In this document: in pieces, positions 43,863-53,255 of the stretch
Position numbering within the stretch: position 1 is the stretch's first letter
Layout: every line of letters begins with the position of its first letter
Source of the DNA: a gamma proteobacterium SCGC AAA076-P13
GTDB taxonomy: Bacteria > Pseudomonadota > Gammaproteobacteria > Magnimaribacterales > D2472
Assembly: GCA_000384935.1 (NCBI GenBank)
Contig: ARRA01000001.1
Location: 263,795 to 327,794, forward strand
Length of the DNA stretch: 64,000 bases
Reading direction: 5' to 3'
Notes under the pieces: model-generated
What the model was told of the DNA's origin: nothing
Database searches by the model: none
The model's input: only the letters and a program-made list of their open reading frames with translations
Translations under genes and position numbers: made by a program

Positions 43863-44513
43863 TTATTCCATATTTTTCAATAACTGCAAGGCCAAAGATG
43901 ATGCGGTGTCTTTTGGGTATTCTCTGACAACAAAATTATATTTCTCTTTAGCTCTAATTGGCTCATTTTTTTTCATGTAAATGTCCCCTATTTTCTTATG
44001 TGCCAAAGGAACTCTGTAATGAGATGGGTAGGATAGAATGAGTTCCATAAAATAATCATTAGAAGCATCTAGGTTATTTTTAATTATAGAGATTTCTCCT
44101 AGCCAAAAATATGAGATAGCATTTTTTTCATTGTCATTAAAATTTTCTATGAAATAAGTAAATAAGTTAAAGGCTGTATCTAGGTCTTGACCCTCAAGAG
44201 CGCTGACGGCTCCCTGAAAAACATCTTCTTTACTCTTTATGTCTTCCATGCCCTTAAACCTTAAATCACCAGATATTGATAACTCATTAGGCTGGCCTGC
44301 CTCTTCATCTGTTACTGATTCGGCTATAAGCTTTTTAATAAGATGGCTTTGTGACTCGACTTTATTTCTTAAATCAGCGATTTCGACTTCAAGCTCTTGA
44401 ATTTTAAGAAATAAAATATCTGCCTGCAATGTTTCATTATCATCAGCATTGGCTGAAGAAGTAGAAAATATTACTGTGAGAAATAATAAAGATGTAAAAG
44501 AAAACTCTTTCAT
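43863..44513 (-). CDS. cpoB: Tol-Pal system protein CpoB (YbgF)
   Basis: Periplasmic protein that coordinates wall synthesis with outer-membrane constriction. It has 216 aa. A signal peptide (to about residue 23, SSANA) is followed by a trimerising coiled coil (about 28-66, LKIQELEVEIADLRNKVE) and a C-terminal TPR domain (about 95-216) with AYKGALDLY-like repeats in degenerate form. It is the last gene of the Tol-Pal operon, two bases after pal. Confidence 0.92.
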   Translation of the reverse strand: MKEFSFTSLLFLTVIFSTSSANADDNETLQADILFLKIQELEVEIADLRNKVESQSHLIKKLIAESVTDEEAGQPNELSISGDLRFKGMEDIKSKEDVFQGAVSALEGQDLDTAFNLFTYFIENFNDNEKNAISYFWLGEISIIKNNLDASNDYFMELILSYPSHYRVPLAHKKIGDIYMKKNEPIRAKEKYNFVVREYPKDTASSLALQLLKNME

Positions 44514-44515
44514 CT

Positions 44516-45019
44516 TTAGTTGATTTCAACTCTCCTATTTTTTGAATAGCTCATTTCGTCATTACCTGAAGCAACAGGTCTTTCTTCTCCATAACTTTTA
44601 ACAGAAACTTTTGAAGAATTAATCCCATTTAAAATGAAGTAGTCTTTAACTGATTCTGCTCTCCTTTGACCAAGAGCAAGATTGTATTCTCTTGTACCTC
44701 TCTCATCTGCATGCCCTGCTAGGGTTATTTTAATATTTTCATTTTGATTCATAACCGAAACAACACTTTTTAAAGTTTGAATTGATTTGGATGTTAAGTT
44801 ATAGCTGTCAAATTCAAAGAATACAGTTGCATTAGCAAAAATTGCTTTTGTCTCATAATCCAGTTCACTAACCTCAGCTACTGATGCCTCAACTGTTTTA
44901 ATCCCACCTTCATAGACTCTTTCTTCAGTTACATTCATGCTTGAACATGATGATAGAAGTATCATAAATGAGAAGCTGAATAAAAAATTTTGAGCTTTAT
45001 TGTTATTGATTGATGGCAT
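44516..45019 (-). CDS. pal: peptidoglycan-associated lipoprotein Pal
   Basis: Outer-membrane lipoprotein that anchors to peptidoglycan and is moved by Tol. It has 167 aa. The lipobox is ILLSSC (Cys near 25). The OmpA-like domain carries VFFEFDSYNLTSKS near residue 67 and the peptidoglycan-binding GHADERGTREYNLALGQRRAE near 101, ending in KNRRVEI. It follows tolB by 18 bases. Confidence 0.98.
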   Translation of the reverse strand: MPSINNNKAQNFLFSFSFMILLSSCSSMNVTEERVYEGGIKTVEASVAEVSELDYETKAIFANATVFFEFDSYNLTSKSIQTLKSVVSVMNQNENIKITLAGHADERGTREYNLALGQRRAESVKDYFILNGINSSKVSVKSYGEERPVASGNDEMSYSKNRRVEIN

Positions 45020-45037
45020 AAAAAAATCTCCTGTTTG

Positions 45038-46312
45038 TTATCTTAAAAAACCAGACCATGCGGGCTCTCTAACTTCACCTTTTTTTGCAGGAAGTCTAAA
45101 CTTTGCACCGCTAAGTGTAAGGCCTGAGAGCAAACTTTCACCATTTTCTGTTACTGCATAGATTATCACATTCCCGTTAGGAGAAATACTAGGGGACTCA
45201 TCTAATTTAGATTCTGTTAATGGTCTTATAAAATTTTCATTAAAGTACTTTAGCGCTATCTTAAAATCGTTGTCAGCTCTATGAACAAATATAATTCCAT
45301 CACCATTTTTTAGATACGATCCTTTTGCATTGTAGTTTCCTTCAAAAGTTATTCTCTCAGGATTAGAATTATATTTTCTTAGCTTTATTTCATATAGCTG
45401 AGGAGAGCCTGACCTTCCTGAAGTAAACATAATACGGGAACCATCAGATGACCAGGATGATTCAGTATCTATAGCGTAATGATTCGTCAATCTTGTAAGG
45501 TTATTATTTTTTAAGTTAAGAATATATATTTCTGCATTTCCATCTTGGTACATTGTCATAGAAAGAAAATTTCCATTTGGAGACCATGATGGAGAGCTTA
45601 TTTGTTTAGTATTTTCTATAGCAACCCTTCTTTTTCCCGTCGCTATATCTTGTATGTAAACTTTTGCAATCCCAGTTTCAAATGAAACATAGGCAACTTG
45701 TTTTGAGTCCGGAGACCAGGCAGGTGAAATAATAGGCTCGTAACTTTTTAATAACACTTGCTCGTTTGCTCCATCAGCATCAGCAACTATCAGCTCATAT
45801 AAAGATTTCTTCTCTTCTGCTATCTCAGTAATATATAAAATTTTTGTTGACGCCACCCCTTTTATACCAGTGATTTCTTCATATATTCCATCACTTATAT
45901 AATGAGATAACTGTTTAATTTTATTTGGTATGCCGAAAACCTTCGATGTTCTTATTTTTTTCTTGCTGACTACATTATAAATTTCATAAGATGCAGATAA
46001 ATTAAATTTATCTTCAGACTCCAAAGCTCCCATAACAATGTAGTCAATACCCAATAACTTAAATTCGTTAAAGTTTATATCTTCTTCATTGCTAGGAGAG
46101 GACAAAAGCTTTTCGTCTTTTATAATTTTGAATTCTCCTGTTCTTTTTAAATCATTATTAATAATGATATCTACTTCATCTGTTAGAGCTTTTTTTCCAT
46201 CGAAACTTAACAAAGCAATAACAAATGGATCATCAGAACCTTTTGTGATTTCTAAAACAAGTTCTGCAAAAATGAATTGAGGTATTAAAAATAATATAAA
46301 TATCTTTTTCAT
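45038..46312 (-). CDS. tolB: Tol-Pal periplasmic protein TolB
   Basis: Periplasmic beta-propeller that binds Pal and TolA. It has 424 aa. A signal peptide of about 16 residues is followed by the N-terminal alpha/beta domain (to about 160) and a six-bladed propeller with repeats such as SPAWSPDSKQVAYVSF and SPSWSPNGNFLSMTM. It overlaps tolA by 4 bases. Confidence 0.97.
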   Translation of the reverse strand: MKKIFILFLIPQFIFAELVLEITKGSDDPFVIALLSFDGKKALTDEVDIIINNDLKRTGEFKIIKDEKLLSSPSNEEDINFNEFKLLGIDYIVMGALESEDKFNLSASYEIYNVVSKKKIRTSKVFGIPNKIKQLSHYISDGIYEEITGIKGVASTKILYITEIAEEKKSLYELIVADADGANEQVLLKSYEPIISPAWSPDSKQVAYVSFETGIAKVYIQDIATGKRRVAIENTKQISSPSWSPNGNFLSMTMYQDGNAEIYILNLKNNNLTRLTNHYAIDTESSWSSDGSRIMFTSGRSGSPQLYEIKLRKYNSNPERITFEGNYNAKGSYLKNGDGIIFVHRADNDFKIALKYFNENFIRPLTESKLDESPSISPNGNVIIYAVTENGESLLSGLTLSGAKFRLPAKKGEVREPAWSGFLR

Positions 46313-46926
46313 GATGGGTTAAAAGTAATTACCATTTTTTTAAAATTATTTGTATACAAGTTACTGGAGATTTTATTATAAAAATTAAAAGACTCAACTC
46401 TATAAACTGCTTTCAGTGCTGAATTATCAAAGCGAATATTGCCACTGCTTCTTATCAGATCAACACTCGTTATCCTTCCATTTCTATTTATTGATAGCCT
46501 TAAATCGCATATCAGCCCATCTTGAATATTTTTTGGTTTAAGCCAAGCTGACTCAATTAAATTAATAATCTTTTTACTAAATTCATTAATTTCATTTTCT
46601 TCGCTTGATAAGATTTGGGCTTTATCAATATCTATTAACTCATTTAAGTTTAATAGCATTTCATTGGAAGAGCTGGTATTCACAATCTCTTCAGAGATTG
46701 TTTTATTGTTAACTGGATTTTCTTTAACCAATATTTTTTTTGGTTTCGATGATGTTTTCAACTTAGCAATATCTTCTTTAAATACCAAACTTACATCTAC
46801 CGCTTTGCTGAGAACTGGTCTTGATTGCTTATCAGAATAAAAAAAATCCATAAGAAATAAGATAATCATTGCGTGGATTAAAAATGAAAAAAATGATGCA
46901 ATTAAATAGTCTGATTTAATTTCCAT
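46309..46926 (-). CDS. tolA: TolA, short form
   Basis: Inner-membrane protein that couples TolQR energy to Pal. I take ATG 46926 (205 aa, MEIKSDYLIASFF), because the residues upstream belong to a frame inside tolR and lack a start signal. One membrane helix spans about residues 7-28. The C-terminal domain carries SAWLKPKNIQDGLICDLRLS and the DLIRSSGNIRFDNSALKAV stretch of the TolA/TonB fold. E. coli TolA has 421 aa; here the long Ala/Lys-rich helical domain is almost absent. Confidence 0.88.
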   Translation of the reverse strand: MEIKSDYLIASFFSFLIHAMIILFLMDFFYSDKQSRPVLSKAVDVSLVFKEDIAKLKTSSKPKKILVKENPVNNKTISEEIVNTSSSNEMLLNLNELIDIDKAQILSSEENEINEFSKKIINLIESAWLKPKNIQDGLICDLRLSINRNGRITSVDLIRSSGNIRFDNSALKAVYRVESFNFYNKISSNLYTNNFKKMVITFNPS

Positions 46927-47338
46927 AGCCTGTAGTAACGATTCCAATCTTTGATATTCCTACACTTTGAACGGCTGCCATAGCCTTTGCCACACTGTCA
47001 AAGGTTACATCTTTGTCGCTTTGAAATACTACTTCTATTTCAGGGTTAGCATCATAAATAATTGCAGATTTTCTTTTAAGCTCGTCAATACTAATTGGAA
47101 GAACCTCTTCTCCAATATTCAAATAGAATTTGCCCATTTCATCTATTGAGATAACAAGTGGTTCATTTTGAACAGTCATTTTTGTAGTATCTGTTTTAGG
47201 AAGATTTACTTCGATGCCTTGGATAAGTAAGGGGGAAAGAACCATGAAAATAATCAATAAAACCAACATCACATCGATATATGGAACTACATTTATTTCT
47301 GCCTTGAGAGTTTTTTTCTTTGCTAGCCTATAGATCAT
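46916..47338 (-). CDS. tolR: Tol-Pal proton-channel subunit TolR
   Basis: Forms the proton-driven motor with TolQ. It has 140 aa. The membrane helix carries the essential Asp in VPYIDVMLVLLIIFMVLSPL (residues 18-37), and the periplasmic ExbD-like domain follows. The operon context (tolQ before, tolA after) separates it from ExbD. It overlaps tolQ by 4 bases and tolA by 11. Confidence 0.96.
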   Translation of the reverse strand: MIYRLAKKKTLKAEINVVPYIDVMLVLLIIFMVLSPLLIQGIEVNLPKTDTTKMTVQNEPLVISIDEMGKFYLNIGEEVLPISIDELKRKSAIIYDANPEIEVVFQSDKDVTFDSVAKAMAAVQSVGISKIGIVTTGYGN

Positions 47339-48009
47339 TTATTTTTTATAGATTGCTTATAAAAAATGCTTGCCAACTCTTCAGAGAAAATTAAAGTTGA
47401 CTGACTCATAGTCTCAAGCTCTGAAGTATATTTATTAAATGCGATTACAGCTGGTATAGCTGCAAACAATCCCATTGCTGTTGCTACAAGTGCCTCAGAT
47501 ATCCCTGGAGCCACTGCATTAATAGTAGCTTGAGTTGCATCAGATAAGCCCTGGAATGAGGTCATAATCCCCCACACTGTACCTAAAAGACCCACATAAG
47601 GACTTACAGAACCTACATTGGCAAGAAAAGGAAGATGTTTATTCATTTCTTCCTCATCAGCAGCTATGGCAACTCTCATGCATCTATTAATTCCCTCTAA
47701 ATCTAATTCAGTTATTACCTCTTGGGGGTTTAATTGCTTAAACTCTTTAAAAGCGCTTTGGAATACACTTAAGGAGCCATAAAGTGGTATATTTTCTAAT
47801 TCAATCTCATCGTACAAGACGTTCAGATCTTCTCCGCTCCAAAATCTTTTATGAAAACTTGTATTTATATCTTTAATTTTTTTATAGAAGTTATATCTCT
47901 CAACTACAACTATCCAAGTTAGAACTGATGCAAGTAATAGAAGCAACATTACAGTTTTAACAACCATTCCAGCCTCTAAAAAAAGATTTAATACAGAAAT
48001 ATCATTCAT
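47335..48009 (-). CDS. tolQ: Tol-Pal proton-channel subunit TolQ
   Basis: MotA/ExbB-type membrane protein of 224 aa with three helices (about residues 17-37, 130-152 and 168-190). The stretch PYVGLLGTVWGIMTSFQGL near 137 and EALVATAMGLFAAIPAVIAFN near 172 are the family signature. Its start overlaps ybgC by 8 bases, the common ybgC-tolQ arrangement. Confidence 0.97.
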   Translation of the reverse strand: MNDISVLNLFLEAGMVVKTVMLLLLLASVLTWIVVVERYNFYKKIKDINTSFHKRFWSGEDLNVLYDEIELENIPLYGSLSVFQSAFKEFKQLNPQEVITELDLEGINRCMRVAIAADEEEMNKHLPFLANVGSVSPYVGLLGTVWGIMTSFQGLSDATQATINAVAPGISEALVATAMGLFAAIPAVIAFNKYTSELETMSQSTLIFSEELASIFYKQSIKNK

Positions 48010-48430
48010 TTAATTTATCCTCATCAAGTATTAATAATAAATCATCAGGTAAGCGTTTGGGTTTTTTTGATTCAATATCAATTAAGCAAACCTCAACCAT
48101 GCCGCTACATAGTTTTTTATTATCATTACGATTAACTATATCTTGTTTAAAAATCATACGGGCATTAGATTTTTTTTCAATTAAAGATTCTACAACCAAT
48201 TCATCCCCTAATCTTCCTGGGAAAAGAAAATCTACTTCAATTCTTTTTACAACAAACGCAAGATTATTTATTCGTAATTCTTTTTGAGATATTTTGTTGT
48301 CTTGAAGAAATTCAGAACGAGCTCTTTCAAAGAATTTAATGTAATTTGCATGATATACAAAACCCTGAAAGTCTGTATCTTCAACATATACCTTTAAATT
48401 TAAATCCCTAGGCCTGAAAATTTTTTTCAT
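48002..48430 (-). CDS. ybgC: acyl-CoA thioesterase YbgC
   Basis: Hotdog-fold thioesterase, first gene of many Tol-Pal operons. It has 142 aa. The active-site pattern VEDTDFQGFVYHANYIKFFERARSEFL (split here as EDTDFQGFVYHANY and FFERAR) is present, with the catalytic Asp at about residue 18. Its start overlaps the upstream nuclease gene by 23 bases, so that gene is part of the same transcript. Confidence 0.94.
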   Translation of the reverse strand: MKKIFRPRDLNLKVYVEDTDFQGFVYHANYIKFFERARSEFLQDNKISQKELRINNLAFVVKRIEVDFLFPGRLGDELVVESLIEKKSNARMIFKQDIVNRNDNKKLCSGMVEVCLIDIESKKPKRLPDDLLLILDEDKLNE

Positions 48431-48833
48431 GAAGCTCGATGTCTTTTTGAAATAATTCTAGTAATACTTGAATGAAATCTGGCCATAGTAAGTCCACTGT
48501 TACTAAAGTATTTTTGATATCTTTATTTATTGTGCATGCCAAAATTCTAACTTTAATCGGTCTATTGTTAAATTTATAAACAAGTGCCGGCTTTAGCTCA
48601 GCACCTTTAGATGACGCCAAAACTTGCTCCCACCAATCAGGCCTTGGCTCGGCACCTGACCCATATGCCTTGCATTCAATACACCAATTTCCAAGCATAA
48701 GATCTGGAAGCTCTTTAGTTCTTGTCTGTTCTAGTATTCTTTTAACTGGATTAGTTAAATTTAAATCATTAATCAAGGCATTAGCTATCTGTCTCTCAAA
48801 AGTTGCGCCTTTATTTCTTGAATTTATTGACAA
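48408..48833 (-). CDS. PD-(D/E)XK nuclease resembling Hjc/phage-type Holliday-junction resolvases
   Basis: A 141 aa protein with the layout of archaeal Hjc and phage-type resolvase nucleases: NSRNKGATFERQIANAL (residues 4-20, E13), D44 in ELPDLMLGN, E53-x-K55 in CIECKAYG, then WWEQ (67-70) and a strand KPALVYKF. These are the metal-binding residues of PD-(D/E)XK enzymes. It sits between yebC and ybgC, where gammaproteobacteria usually carry ruvC, ruvA and ruvB. A replacement of the RuvC role is inference; a restriction-type or repair nuclease is also possible. Confidence 0.7.
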   Translation of the reverse strand: MSINSRNKGATFERQIANALINDLNLTNPVKRILEQTRTKELPDLMLGNWCIECKAYGSGAEPRPDWWEQVLASSKGAELKPALVYKFNNRPIKVRILACTINKDIKNTLVTVDLLWPDFIQVLLELFQKDIELHEKNFQA

Positions 48834-48836
48834 TTT

Positions 48837-49574
48837 TTACTCTTTCAATTCAAAGTTATCTGGAAATTCTGCGTTGGTATGGACCTCTTGCACATCATCA
48901 AGCTCATCCATAAAATCCATTATTTTAAGAACTTTTTCAGACATTTCTTGGTCAATTGCTACAGAGGTCTCTGCTCTTAAGGTAAGCTCAGCATTGATAT
49001 TTTCTATGCTGTTAGATTTTAATGATTCAAGCACATTACTTAAATTGCTACTTGATGAAATAATTTCAAAGTATTCGCCCTCATCGACCAAATCATCAGC
49101 TCCTGACTCTAACACAATATCCATTAACTCTTCTTCGGAAGTGACTTTTGAAATATGGATAATACCAATTTTATTAAACAAATAAGATACAGAGCCGTCG
49201 GTTCCTAAATTTCCTCCAAACTTTGAAAAAGCATGTCGAACATCAGAAACTGTTCTATTTCTGTTATCAGTCATTGTTTCAACCAATATTGCAACACCAC
49301 CGGGACCATACCCTTCAAATATTATTTCTTCTAAAGCACCAGTCTCTCCAGTGCCTGAGCCTTTTTCAATTGCTCTTTTAATATTATCTTTAGGCATATT
49401 TGCTGCATTTGCTTTGTCTAAGGCCAAACGCAATCTTGGATTGTCATCAGGATCAGGACCGCCTTTTGCTGCAACAGTTATTTCTCTTATAACCTTGGTC
49501 CATACTTTTCCACGTGATGCATCTTGTCTAGCTTTTCTATGTTTAATATTTGCCCATTTGGAATGTCCTGCCAT
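48837..49574 (-). CDS. yebC: YebC/PmpR-family protein (TACO1-like translation factor)
   Basis: A 245 aa protein starting MAGHSKWANIKHRKARQDASRGK, the family signature. Members were first described as transcription regulators and later shown to help ribosomes through proline stretches. Three domains are normal and the length is standard. It follows aspS by 2 bases. In many relatives ruvC comes next; here the nuclease gene does. Confidence 0.97.
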   Translation of the reverse strand: MAGHSKWANIKHRKARQDASRGKVWTKVIREITVAAKGGPDPDDNPRLRLALDKANAANMPKDNIKRAIEKGSGTGETGALEEIIFEGYGPGGVAILVETMTDNRNRTVSDVRHAFSKFGGNLGTDGSVSYLFNKIGIIHISKVTSEEELMDIVLESGADDLVDEGEYFEIISSSSNLSNVLESLKSNSIENINAELTLRAETSVAIDQEMSEKVLKIMDFMDELDDVQEVHTNAEFPDNFELKE

Positions 49575-49576
49575 AT

Positions 49577-51343
49577 CTAATCTTCCTTATGAGTACTAAT
49601 AATTTTTAATTCTTCAAGCTGAGAATCATCAACTTTACTAGGAGCATCTGTTAGTAAGCATGTTGCACTTTGTGTTTTAGGAAATGCAATAACATCCCTT
49701 ATATTGGTAGTATCTGTAATAAGCATAACTATTCTATCTAGACCAAATGCTATTCCTCCATGAGGAGGACAGCCTGATGAAAGAGCTTTTAATAAAAAGC
49801 CGAATTTACTATCAGCCTCTTCTTCTGAAATATTTAGTATATTAAATATTGTTTTTTGCATATCTGCATCAAAAACTCTTAGTGAACCGCCACCAATCTC
49901 ATAACCATTCAAAACAATGTCATAGGCGTGAGCTAAAGCAGTATCAGCAGATCCCTCTAACTCCTCGGAAGTACATTTTGGAAGAGTGAAAGGATGATGT
50001 AGTGATGTTAGATTTCCATCGTTGTTTCTTTCAAACATTGGGAAGTTAATCACCCAACATGGAGCCCATTTAGATGAATATAGATTTAAATCATCACCAA
50101 TTTTTTTAATTAAGCTACTCATACTTAAATTAACAACAGAGGCTTTTCCTGCTCCGAAGAAAAGCAAATCATCATTATTTAAATCTAGTTCAGCTACTAA
50201 AGAATTTATTGTCTCTTTATTGAGAAATTTAAGAATTGGGGACTGTAATCCATTTTCAATATCATCCTTATTATTAACTTTTATGTATGCGAGACCTTTT
50301 GCACCAAGCTTAGATACAAATTTAGTATATTCATCTATTTGGCCTCTAGATAGAGAGTTTCCTCCCGGAATTTTTAAAGCAACAACTCTTGAATTATTAT
50401 CTTTTGCAGGCTCTGCAAAAACTTTAAACTCTTCATCTTTAACTAATTCAGATATCTCAACCAATTTTAAAGGAATTCTTAAATCAGGTTTATCACAACC
50501 ATAGTCTCTCATAGAGTCATGCCAATTTAATACTGGAAAACTATCCAAACTATCACCACAAAACGTATGGACAAGTTTCTTGATCATATTTTCACCGATT
50601 TCCATTATGTATTCTTGATCGATAAACGATGCTTCAATGTCTATTTGAGTGAATTCTGGTTGACGATCAGCCCTAAGATCTTCATCTCTAAAACATCTAG
50701 CAATTTGATAATACTTATCTAACCCACCCATCATCAGCAGCTGTTTAAAGAGTTGAGGTGATTGAGGTAAGGCAAAAAATTTACCAGACTGAACTCTGCT
50801 AGGCAAAATAAAGTCTCTTGCTCCTTCAGGCGTTGCTTTTGTAAGAATAGGGGTTTCTATTTCATGAAAGTCATTATCATCTAAGTAGTTTCTTATTGTT
50901 GAGCTTATTTTTGATCTGGTAACAATTCTTTGATTCATTTCAGGCCTTCTTAAATCAAGAACCCTATTTTTTAGACGAACATCTTCATTGACATCCTGAT
51001 AGTCATCTAATGGAAAAACTGGAGTCACTGCTTTACTAAGAATAACTATTTCCTCAGCAACAAGCTCTATTTCGCCAGTTGTCATATTTTTGTTAATTGT
51101 GCCTTCTAACCTAGATTTAACTTTTCCAGATATTTTAACAACATACTCATTTCTTAATGTTTCAGCAATTTCAAAAGACTTTAAATTATCAGGATTAATT
51201 ACAGCCTGACAAATTCCTTTAATGTCTCTTACATCTAAGAATATAACCCCGCCATGATCTCGTCTTTTGTGAATCCAGCCACAAATTATTATATCTTTAT
51301 CAAGATGTTTAGATGTAATTTCTCCACAGTAGTGAGATCTCAT
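49577..51343 (-). CDS. aspS: aspartyl-tRNA synthetase
   Basis: Class II synthetase with 588 aa, bacterial type with an inserted GAD domain. The N-terminal OB-fold contains [19 protein letters not shown] (residues 22-40). Motif 2 has [18 protein letters not shown] near 217, and motif 3 [14 protein letters not shown] near 530. It opens the aspS-yebC-nuclease-ybgC-tol run. Whether it also charges tRNA-Asn cannot be told from sequence alone. Confidence 0.99.
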   Translation of the reverse strand: MRSHYCGEITSKHLDKDIIICGWIHKRRDHGGVIFLDVRDIKGICQAVINPDNLKSFEIAETLRNEYVVKISGKVKSRLEGTINKNMTTGEIELVAEEIVILSKAVTPVFPLDDYQDVNEDVRLKNRVLDLRRPEMNQRIVTRSKISSTIRNYLDDNDFHEIETPILTKATPEGARDFILPSRVQSGKFFALPQSPQLFKQLLMMGGLDKYYQIARCFRDEDLRADRQPEFTQIDIEASFIDQEYIMEIGENMIKKLVHTFCGDSLDSFPVLNWHDSMRDYGCDKPDLRIPLKLVEISELVKDEEFKVFAEPAKDNNSRVVALKIPGGNSLSRGQIDEYTKFVSKLGAKGLAYIKVNNKDDIENGLQSPILKFLNKETINSLVAELDLNNDDLLFFGAGKASVVNLSMSSLIKKIGDDLNLYSSKWAPCWVINFPMFERNNDGNLTSLHHPFTLPKCTSEELEGSADTALAHAYDIVLNGYEIGGGSLRVFDADMQKTIFNILNISEEEADSKFGFLLKALSSGCPPHGGIAFGLDRIVMLITDTTNIRDVIAFPKTQSATCLLTDAPSKVDDSQLEELKIISTHKED

Positions 51344-51356
51344 AATATTTCCTTAT

Positions 51357-51635
51357 TTATTTAGTAATCTTATCTTGTTTAGACTCTTTCTTGGAGTCAG
51401 ATATTGAATTTTTTGAAGATTTATTATCATTTGATGATAAGTTTTTTTTATTTCCAGTTTTAAAATCAGTTTCATACCACCCCCCACCCTTTAATCTAAA
51501 TGAAGGAGCTGAGACCATTTTTTGAAGACTGTTTTTATTACAGTTGGGGCATAGCGTCTTAGGTTCATCACTAAACTTCTGTATTATTTCAGTCTCATAT
51601 TCACAATCTGAACATTTATAGTCATAAATCGGCAT
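51357..51635 (-). CDS. FmdB-type zinc-ribbon protein
   Basis: A 92 aa protein with two CxxC pairs, CSDCEYETE (residues 8-16) and LCPNCNKNSLQK (33-44), followed by SAPSFRLKGGGWYETDFK, the typical end of the FmdB/CxxC_CxxC_SSSS family. The tail is Ser/Lys rich and disordered. Function is unknown. In gammaproteobacteria it is often found upstream of aspS, as here, with a gap of 13 bases. Confidence 0.9.
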   Translation of the reverse strand: MPIYDYKCSDCEYETEIIQKFSDEPKTLCPNCNKNSLQKMVSAPSFRLKGGGWYETDFKTGNKKNLSSNDNKSSKNSISDSKKESKQDKITK

Positions 51636-51697
51636 AAGTACTCGAAAAAAAGATAAAATTATAAACCATAAGGATTTATATATAACAAATTAATAAA

Positions 51698-52972
51698 ATG
51701 TTGTTCTCAAAACTACTACTACCCACTTTAAAAGATGCACCTCAGGAGGCTGAAGTTATAAGCCACAAGCTAATGCTTAGAGCAGGGATGATCAGAAGAG
51801 TGGCTTCTGGGATCTACACCTGGCTTCCATTGGGTTTGAAAGTCCTAAGAAAAATTGAAACTATTGTAAGGGAGGAGATGGACTCTTCTGGTGCTCAAGA
51901 AGTTCTTATGCCTATGGTCCAACCAAAGGAGCTTTGGGAAGAAACTAATAGATGGGAAAAAATGGGCCCTGAACTTCTTAGAATTCAAGATAGGCATAGT
52001 AGAGATTTCTGCCTAGGTCCTACTCATGAAGAGGTTATTACAGATTTAATTAGAAATAATGTTAAGAGCTATAAAGAACTTCCATTAAATATTTATCAAA
52101 TACAAACTAAATTTAGAGACGAAGTAAGACCAAGATATGGAGTAATGAGAGGAAGAGAATTTTTAATGAAGGATTCTTATAGTTTTAATGAGGATGAGGC
52201 CTGTCTTCAAGAGACATATCTCACCATGAGAGATACTTATAAAAAAATTATTGAAAGAATAGGGCTTGATTATAAAATTGTTGCAGCTGACTCTGGAGCA
52301 ATAGGTGGAGATGCCTCAGAGGAATTTCATGTTCTTGCTGAAACTGGTGAAGATACTATTGCTATAAGTGATGCTTCTGAATATGCCATAAATACAGAAC
52401 TACTTCTTAAGGAAGGTGAAGATATAGCTTCTCTTGAAGGCAAGCCCTCCCCTGATGGAAAGGGAGTAATACAAATAAAAAAAGGCATAGAAGTTGGTCA
52501 TATCTTTCAATTAGGTAAGGTTTATGCTGAAGATATGAAAGCAAATGTTTTGAATAAAGAAGGTAAAGCCTCAACCCTCTTTATGGGCTGCTACGGTATT
52601 GGGGTCTCGAGACTAGTTGCTGCAGCTATTGAACAAAATAACGATGATAAGGGAATTGTATGGCCTCATAGCATTGCGCCTTTTGATATTAATATCATTG
52701 CTATAGGGTATAGCAAGGACCAAAAAATAGCAGATGCATCTATTAAGCTTTATAGCGAATTAAAGGATATGGGGTATGAGGTATTATTGGATGATAGAAA
52801 GGACGGCTATGGAACCAAGATGAAGGATTCTGAGTTAATTGGAGTTCCATTAAATATAATTATTGGTAAGAAGTTCATTGAAACAAATGAAATTGAATTA
52901 AAATCTAGGAACGGGGACTCATCCACAAACGATATTTCAAATATAAAAACAATACTCGATTTTTTTAAATAA
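51698..52972 (+). CDS. proS: prolyl-tRNA synthetase, short form without editing domain
   Basis: Class II synthetase that charges tRNA-Pro. It has 424 aa, whereas the usual gammaproteobacterial enzyme has about 570. Motifs present are [20 protein letters not shown] (motif 1), [21 protein letters not shown] (motif 2, in two parts here), and the motif 3 region [17 protein letters not shown]. Between motifs 2 and 3 the ~180-residue YbaK-like editing insertion is missing, with only a short link ([19 protein letters not shown]). This is the form found in alphaproteobacteria and mitochondria. Confidence 0.96.
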   Translation: MLFSKLLLPTLKDAPQEAEVISHKLMLRAGMIRRVASGIYTWLPLGLKVLRKIETIVREEMDSSGAQEVLMPMVQPKELWEETNRWEKMGPELLRIQDRHSRDFCLGPTHEEVITDLIRNNVKSYKELPLNIYQIQTKFRDEVRPRYGVMRGREFLMKDSYSFNEDEACLQETYLTMRDTYKKIIERIGLDYKIVAADSGAIGGDASEEFHVLAETGEDTIAISDASEYAINTELLLKEGEDIASLEGKPSPDGKGVIQIKKGIEVGHIFQLGKVYAEDMKANVLNKEGKASTLFMGCYGIGVSRLVAAAIEQNNDDKGIVWPHSIAPFDINIIAIGYSKDQKIADASIKLYSELKDMGYEVLLDDRKDGYGTKMKDSELIGVPLNIIIGKKFIETNEIELKSRNGDSSTNDISNIKTILDFFK

Positions 52973-52973
52973 C

Positions 52974-53255
52974 TTAATAAGAATTTATATCTTTTTTATT
53001 GCCCTTATTCTTAAAAAATTTTTGTATAAGGTATGAGAATATAACAGAAATTATTCCCCATAAAACCAAGGCATATGCCCAGTTATCAATAATACTTACT
53101 TCAAAGTTATTTTGAAATTTATATATTAACCCGACAATCATAGAAGCAAGCCCAATAGGTAAAAATAAAACCAGAGATCCAAAAAAGACCTCAACTGTTA
53201 TCAAAATAATACCTGCAATTAGCCATATATCTGGATTTTCTAATAAATTAATCAT
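52974..53255 (-). CDS. NfeD-like short membrane protein (YbbK type)
   Basis: A 93 aa protein with three predicted membrane helices (residues 9-24, 28-46 and 62-81). The pattern LIAGIILITVEVFFGSLVLFLPIGLAS is typical of NfeD proteins, the E/G residues in helices marking the family. It lacks the C-terminal OB domain or has lost it. It overlaps the SPFH gene by 8 bases, and such pairs act together at membrane microdomains. Confidence 0.8.
   Translation of the reverse strand: MINLLENPDIWLIAGIILITVEVFFGSLVLFLPIGLASMIVGLIYKFQNNFEVSIIDNWAYALVLWGIISVIFSYLIQKFFKNKGNKKDINSY

Noticed and set aside
46927..46947. TTG start seven codons upstream for tolA
   Set aside because: It lies within tolR; the ATG at 46926 gives a normal TolA N-terminus before the membrane helix.
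48670..49185. 171-codon open frame on the plus strand across the nuclease and yebC genes
   Set aside because: It spans two well-supported genes on the other strand and has the Ser-rich composition of an antisense shadow.
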